This document shows positions 62,901-64,000 of a DNA stretch of 64,000 bases, in pieces. The notes beneath the pieces were generated by a model, which saw nothing but the letters and a program-made list of their open reading frames with translations, ran no database searches and was not told the DNA's origin. The position numbers and the translations under genes are program-made. Each line of letters begins with the position of its first letter. The first letter of the stretch is position 1. The stretch is from assembly GCA_964035575.1 (NCBI GenBank), contig OZ037852.1:186001-250000 (forward strand), given 5' to 3'. Origin of the DNA: Rhynchopus sp. YZ270_cl-10. Its lineage: Eukaryota > Euglenozoa > Diplonemea > Diplonemida > Diplonemidae.

Positions 62901-64000
62901 GGAAGGAGGCCACCGCAATGACTCCGTTCGGGCACGTGCACGTCCAGTCATTTAGGCTTTGCAGGTTGTCGTCCTTGCATGTCCCAGGACAGGCAGCACC
63001 AGCACCGAGGCACTCATCCAGACTTGTGCACTTCAGGTTCTGCGTCCACGCCCCGTTGTTGCAGAACGCTGTGTCGCACTGCTCACCAACCTTCTCAAAT
63101 TCACACGAGTCTCTGTTTGTGATCATCTTCCCTGTGTCGCACTTTGCAGTGTCCTTGGGAGTCGCACCTGGTGCGCGCAACAGAGTAGAATAATCACACT
63201 GACTGCAGTCTGCAGCAGTGGGTGCCGCAGCAGTTACAGCAAAGCCGTTTGCGGTGCACGTGCACACCCAGTCGCCAGCAGGTGCAACCATCGGTGTTGG
63301 GTCGTTGCAAGTCGCAAGTGCTCCACAGGTTGGTGAGTTGGCAACACATTCATCTGGGTTCGGCTCGCAAGTTGGCATTGTCGTGTCCCACGCTCCAGAT
63401 GTGCAGGTCACAGGGCTGCAAATCTCATTCGCTTTTGTGAACTCGCATGTGTCTGCGGTGTCGATATACTTCCCAGTATCGCACTTCACGTCACTCGGCA
63501 TGGAGCCAGCAGGCACTACCACAGCATCAAAAGAACACTTCGCACACTCTGCAGCTGTTGGTGCTGCAGCAGTTGCAGCAAAGCCGTTTGCACACGTGCA
63601 CACCCAGTCGCCAGCAGGTGCAACCATCGGAGTAGGGTCGTTGCAAGTGGCAAGTGCTCCACAGGTTGGTGAGTTGGCAACACATTCATCCGTGTCGGCA
63701 CACGTTGGCATCGTCGTGTCCCACGTTCCAGACGTGCATGTCGCAGTTGTGCAAACGGCACCTGCCTTCGCGAACGGACACGTGGCAGTGTCAGTAAGGA
63801 GCTTCCCAGCAGCACAGTTCGGGTCAGACGGCGCTGCACCAGCAGGAACAGACAGGCTGTCGTAGCTGCACTGCGAGCAGTCGGGAACAGCTGCTGTCAC
63901 CGTGATGCCGTTCGGACACGAGCACACCCAATCGTCAGGCAACAGCTGCGACGGATCCGTACACATGACACAGGCCATTCCCGCAGTGGTGCACTCATCG
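59935..64000 (-). CDS. Giant cysteine-rich multi-pass membrane receptor, paralogue 2 (5' end beyond window)
   Basis: Over 1350 residues visible; the N-terminus lies right of 64000. Same order as paralogue 1: EGF-like modules, cadherin-like stretch, beta-rich region, conserved GPDKLDRTLNPLGLTLG just before the membrane part, then about eight TM helices (VIFVLSVLTAWQPENRGSCW; LILLIGRPYIAPYENVAETL). It ends in a Ser/Pro/Arg-rich tail (KRKGVRRSSVVNV) at a normal stop. From 62185 rightward DNA is nearly identical to paralogue 1; from 62184 leftward the proteins are only roughly half identical, including a differing tail. Presumed surface adhesion/sensing protein or channel-like receptor. Confidence 0.8.
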   Translation of the reverse strand, partial: DECTTAGMACVMCTDPSQLLPDDWVCSCPNGITVTAAVPDCSQCSYDSLSVPAGAAPSDPNCAAGKLLTDTATCPFAKAGAVCTTATCTSGTWDTTMPTCADTDECVANSPTCGALATCNDPTPMVAPAGDWVCTCANGFAATAAAPTAAECAKCSFDAVVVPAGSMPSDVKCDTGKYIDTADTCEFTKANEICSPVTCTSGAWDTTMPTCEPNPDECVANSPTCGALATCNDPTPMVAPAGDWVCTCTANGFAVTAAAPTAADCSQCDYSTLLRAPGATPKDTAKCDTGKMITNRDSCEFEKVGEQCDTAFCNNGAWTQNLKCTSLDECLGAGAACPGTCKDDNLQSLNDWTCTCPNGVIAVASFPDCNQCQYDRLLFAPGASPQDTATCDTGKIVPNGGACAFKKDGAACTTATCAGGSWSSTVVCTDVNTAPSVTCTTGTLPCAVDVNEDSSALPATGTADVRHVATGVLTVSASTPAGIASETAQTVGAVCECGVGCTATVNTASGEVAVVVGPDVSGVKTVECTLTDDGTPQESSGKIAVAVVTILPVNDPPSGVVLTTQMKVASLETVATGLQANWVTGVQPGPATAVDETAQVVTATCGSNADVFATNPGLAFSATTADLSFGLKALTPAGSYVVTCALEDGAGASTALKPMTVQVLPVAMTFPSEDEKTNLKSEMVNTDEGSTLTFTLSGVDFIQTGGIPFAVKGPGLATPLVFGGTVPLITITTDRSADDAKAGLLATAGSADTRDTTDGSTFVSASVAADGKTLTLKFQSEAFLLVSPDNENLTVALSPDIFAVSNGADICSAGMCTLQTTLRASTPTFPQQEAVQTTIEAGTGMMIATTALSSAPTTTGSKSGILALTTRAMLCPGDGPDKLDRTLNPLGLTLGSSKYQEYNGAVLGSLIINFTLVLICCVFALYLHRSIRVERGRTFDILKEEEVGNEVDLRYVLLKARFGWLVMPLTFLYGGAGIGAMTALFYSSWAYKLLGSLLFIVFVAGFPFYVWRAVKGSKVNTVYAGFPDYATHPWWKKLLWGRDEWVPNDSVIGSNTWSALHHLSYDGYRLHWRYFLMLELMVIFVLSVLTAWQPENRGSCWTRALGMTVVLGLFTLILLIGRPYIAPYENVAETLIALTETVMMVLTLVAMGSDNPSAHWAADVASTLSLVAMWMIIVKFIVDAGVFTRDEYDSWIEYGGKGGIWNFVTFWFCFRGALSHRDDGYCDLKPSGEPKETHNDTNNNTNNNVELSSVGSTDLSSADTAYLGHPRAVEHVVSPDARSGGGSLVGLEGLLVQPPSPLMSATVGGRGSQLAPHTPRKPLGSSFSNLSVSESLDIPPPKRKGVRRSSVVNV
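62185..64000 (-). repeat. Near-identical ectodomain segment shared with paralogue 1
   Basis: Counterpart of 49031-50846; continues to the window edge, so its full extent is unknown. Confidence 0.95.

Noticed and set aside
1-64000. CRISPR arrays, bacterial operons or phage
   Set aside because: Tandem repeats here are minisatellites without spacers, and introns, LINEs and receptor architectures are eukaryotic.

Overview
The window is nuclear DNA from a unicellular eukaryote. Supporting signs are long, mostly intronless genes, at least one very short spliceosomal-type intron (44 bp, GTATGT donor and CAG acceptor), LINE retrotransposons, abundant foldback and TIR elements, and long homopolymer and minisatellite tracts. 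Every host gene I recognise lies on the minus strand (ankyrin, ubiquitin-like/DUF4116, ubiquitin-like/LRR, cyclase, SGNH hydrolase and cysteine-rich receptor genes). A 64-kb one-strand layout recalls the unidirectional clusters of Euglenozoa (diplonemids, kinetoplastids), but no spliced leader, tRNA or rRNA was found, so the lineage stays open.

Layout. Positions 1-6040 and 31532-37571 are almost identical direct copies. Each holds the 5' part of a receptor cyclase gene, a weak plus-strand ORF, a ubiquitin-like/DUF4116 gene, an MCM8/9-like C-terminal fragment, an ankyrin gene and broken pieces of DUF4116 and LRR genes. A third, diverged and decayed copy of the cyclase end follows at 37572-39068. 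To the right of the first copy, a host gene with a ubiquitin-like N-terminus, BspA-type LRRs and a 48-bp FG-type minisatellite (5983-13027) is split by a 4.9-kb APE-type LINE (7854-12751) flanked by a 21-bp target-site duplication.

The stretch 13.7-29.5 kb is a transposon and foldback zone. It holds a 3.3-kb TIR element with a 6-bp TSD that contains a giant 590-bp-arm palindrome, arrays of short palindromic words (GGGGTACCCC; CTCGTAATTACGAG) attached to a shared core repeat, and a 5'-truncated LINE encoding RT, a restriction-like endonuclease, an OTU-like cysteine protease and a zinc-finger-like tail. The complete cyclase gene lies at 29535-32164. At 39-46.6 kb there is an SGNH/GDSL hydrolase gene followed by a gene-poor stretch with small TIR elements and a (TATACACAG)n minisatellite.

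The right third carries two tandem paralogues of a very large cysteine-rich multi-pass membrane protein (46935-53245; 59935-64000, running off the window). Their EGF/cadherin-like ectodomains are almost identical, while their membrane halves have diverged. The spacer between them and nearby gaps carry repeated copies of a small stem-loop whose pairing is conserved by compensatory changes. The recognisable host genes (receptor cyclase, large cysteine-rich receptors, secreted SGNH hydrolase, ankyrin/LRR/ubiquitin-like proteins) suggest a surface-sensing and protein-interaction gene neighbourhood that is being reshuffled by segmental duplication and mobile elements.
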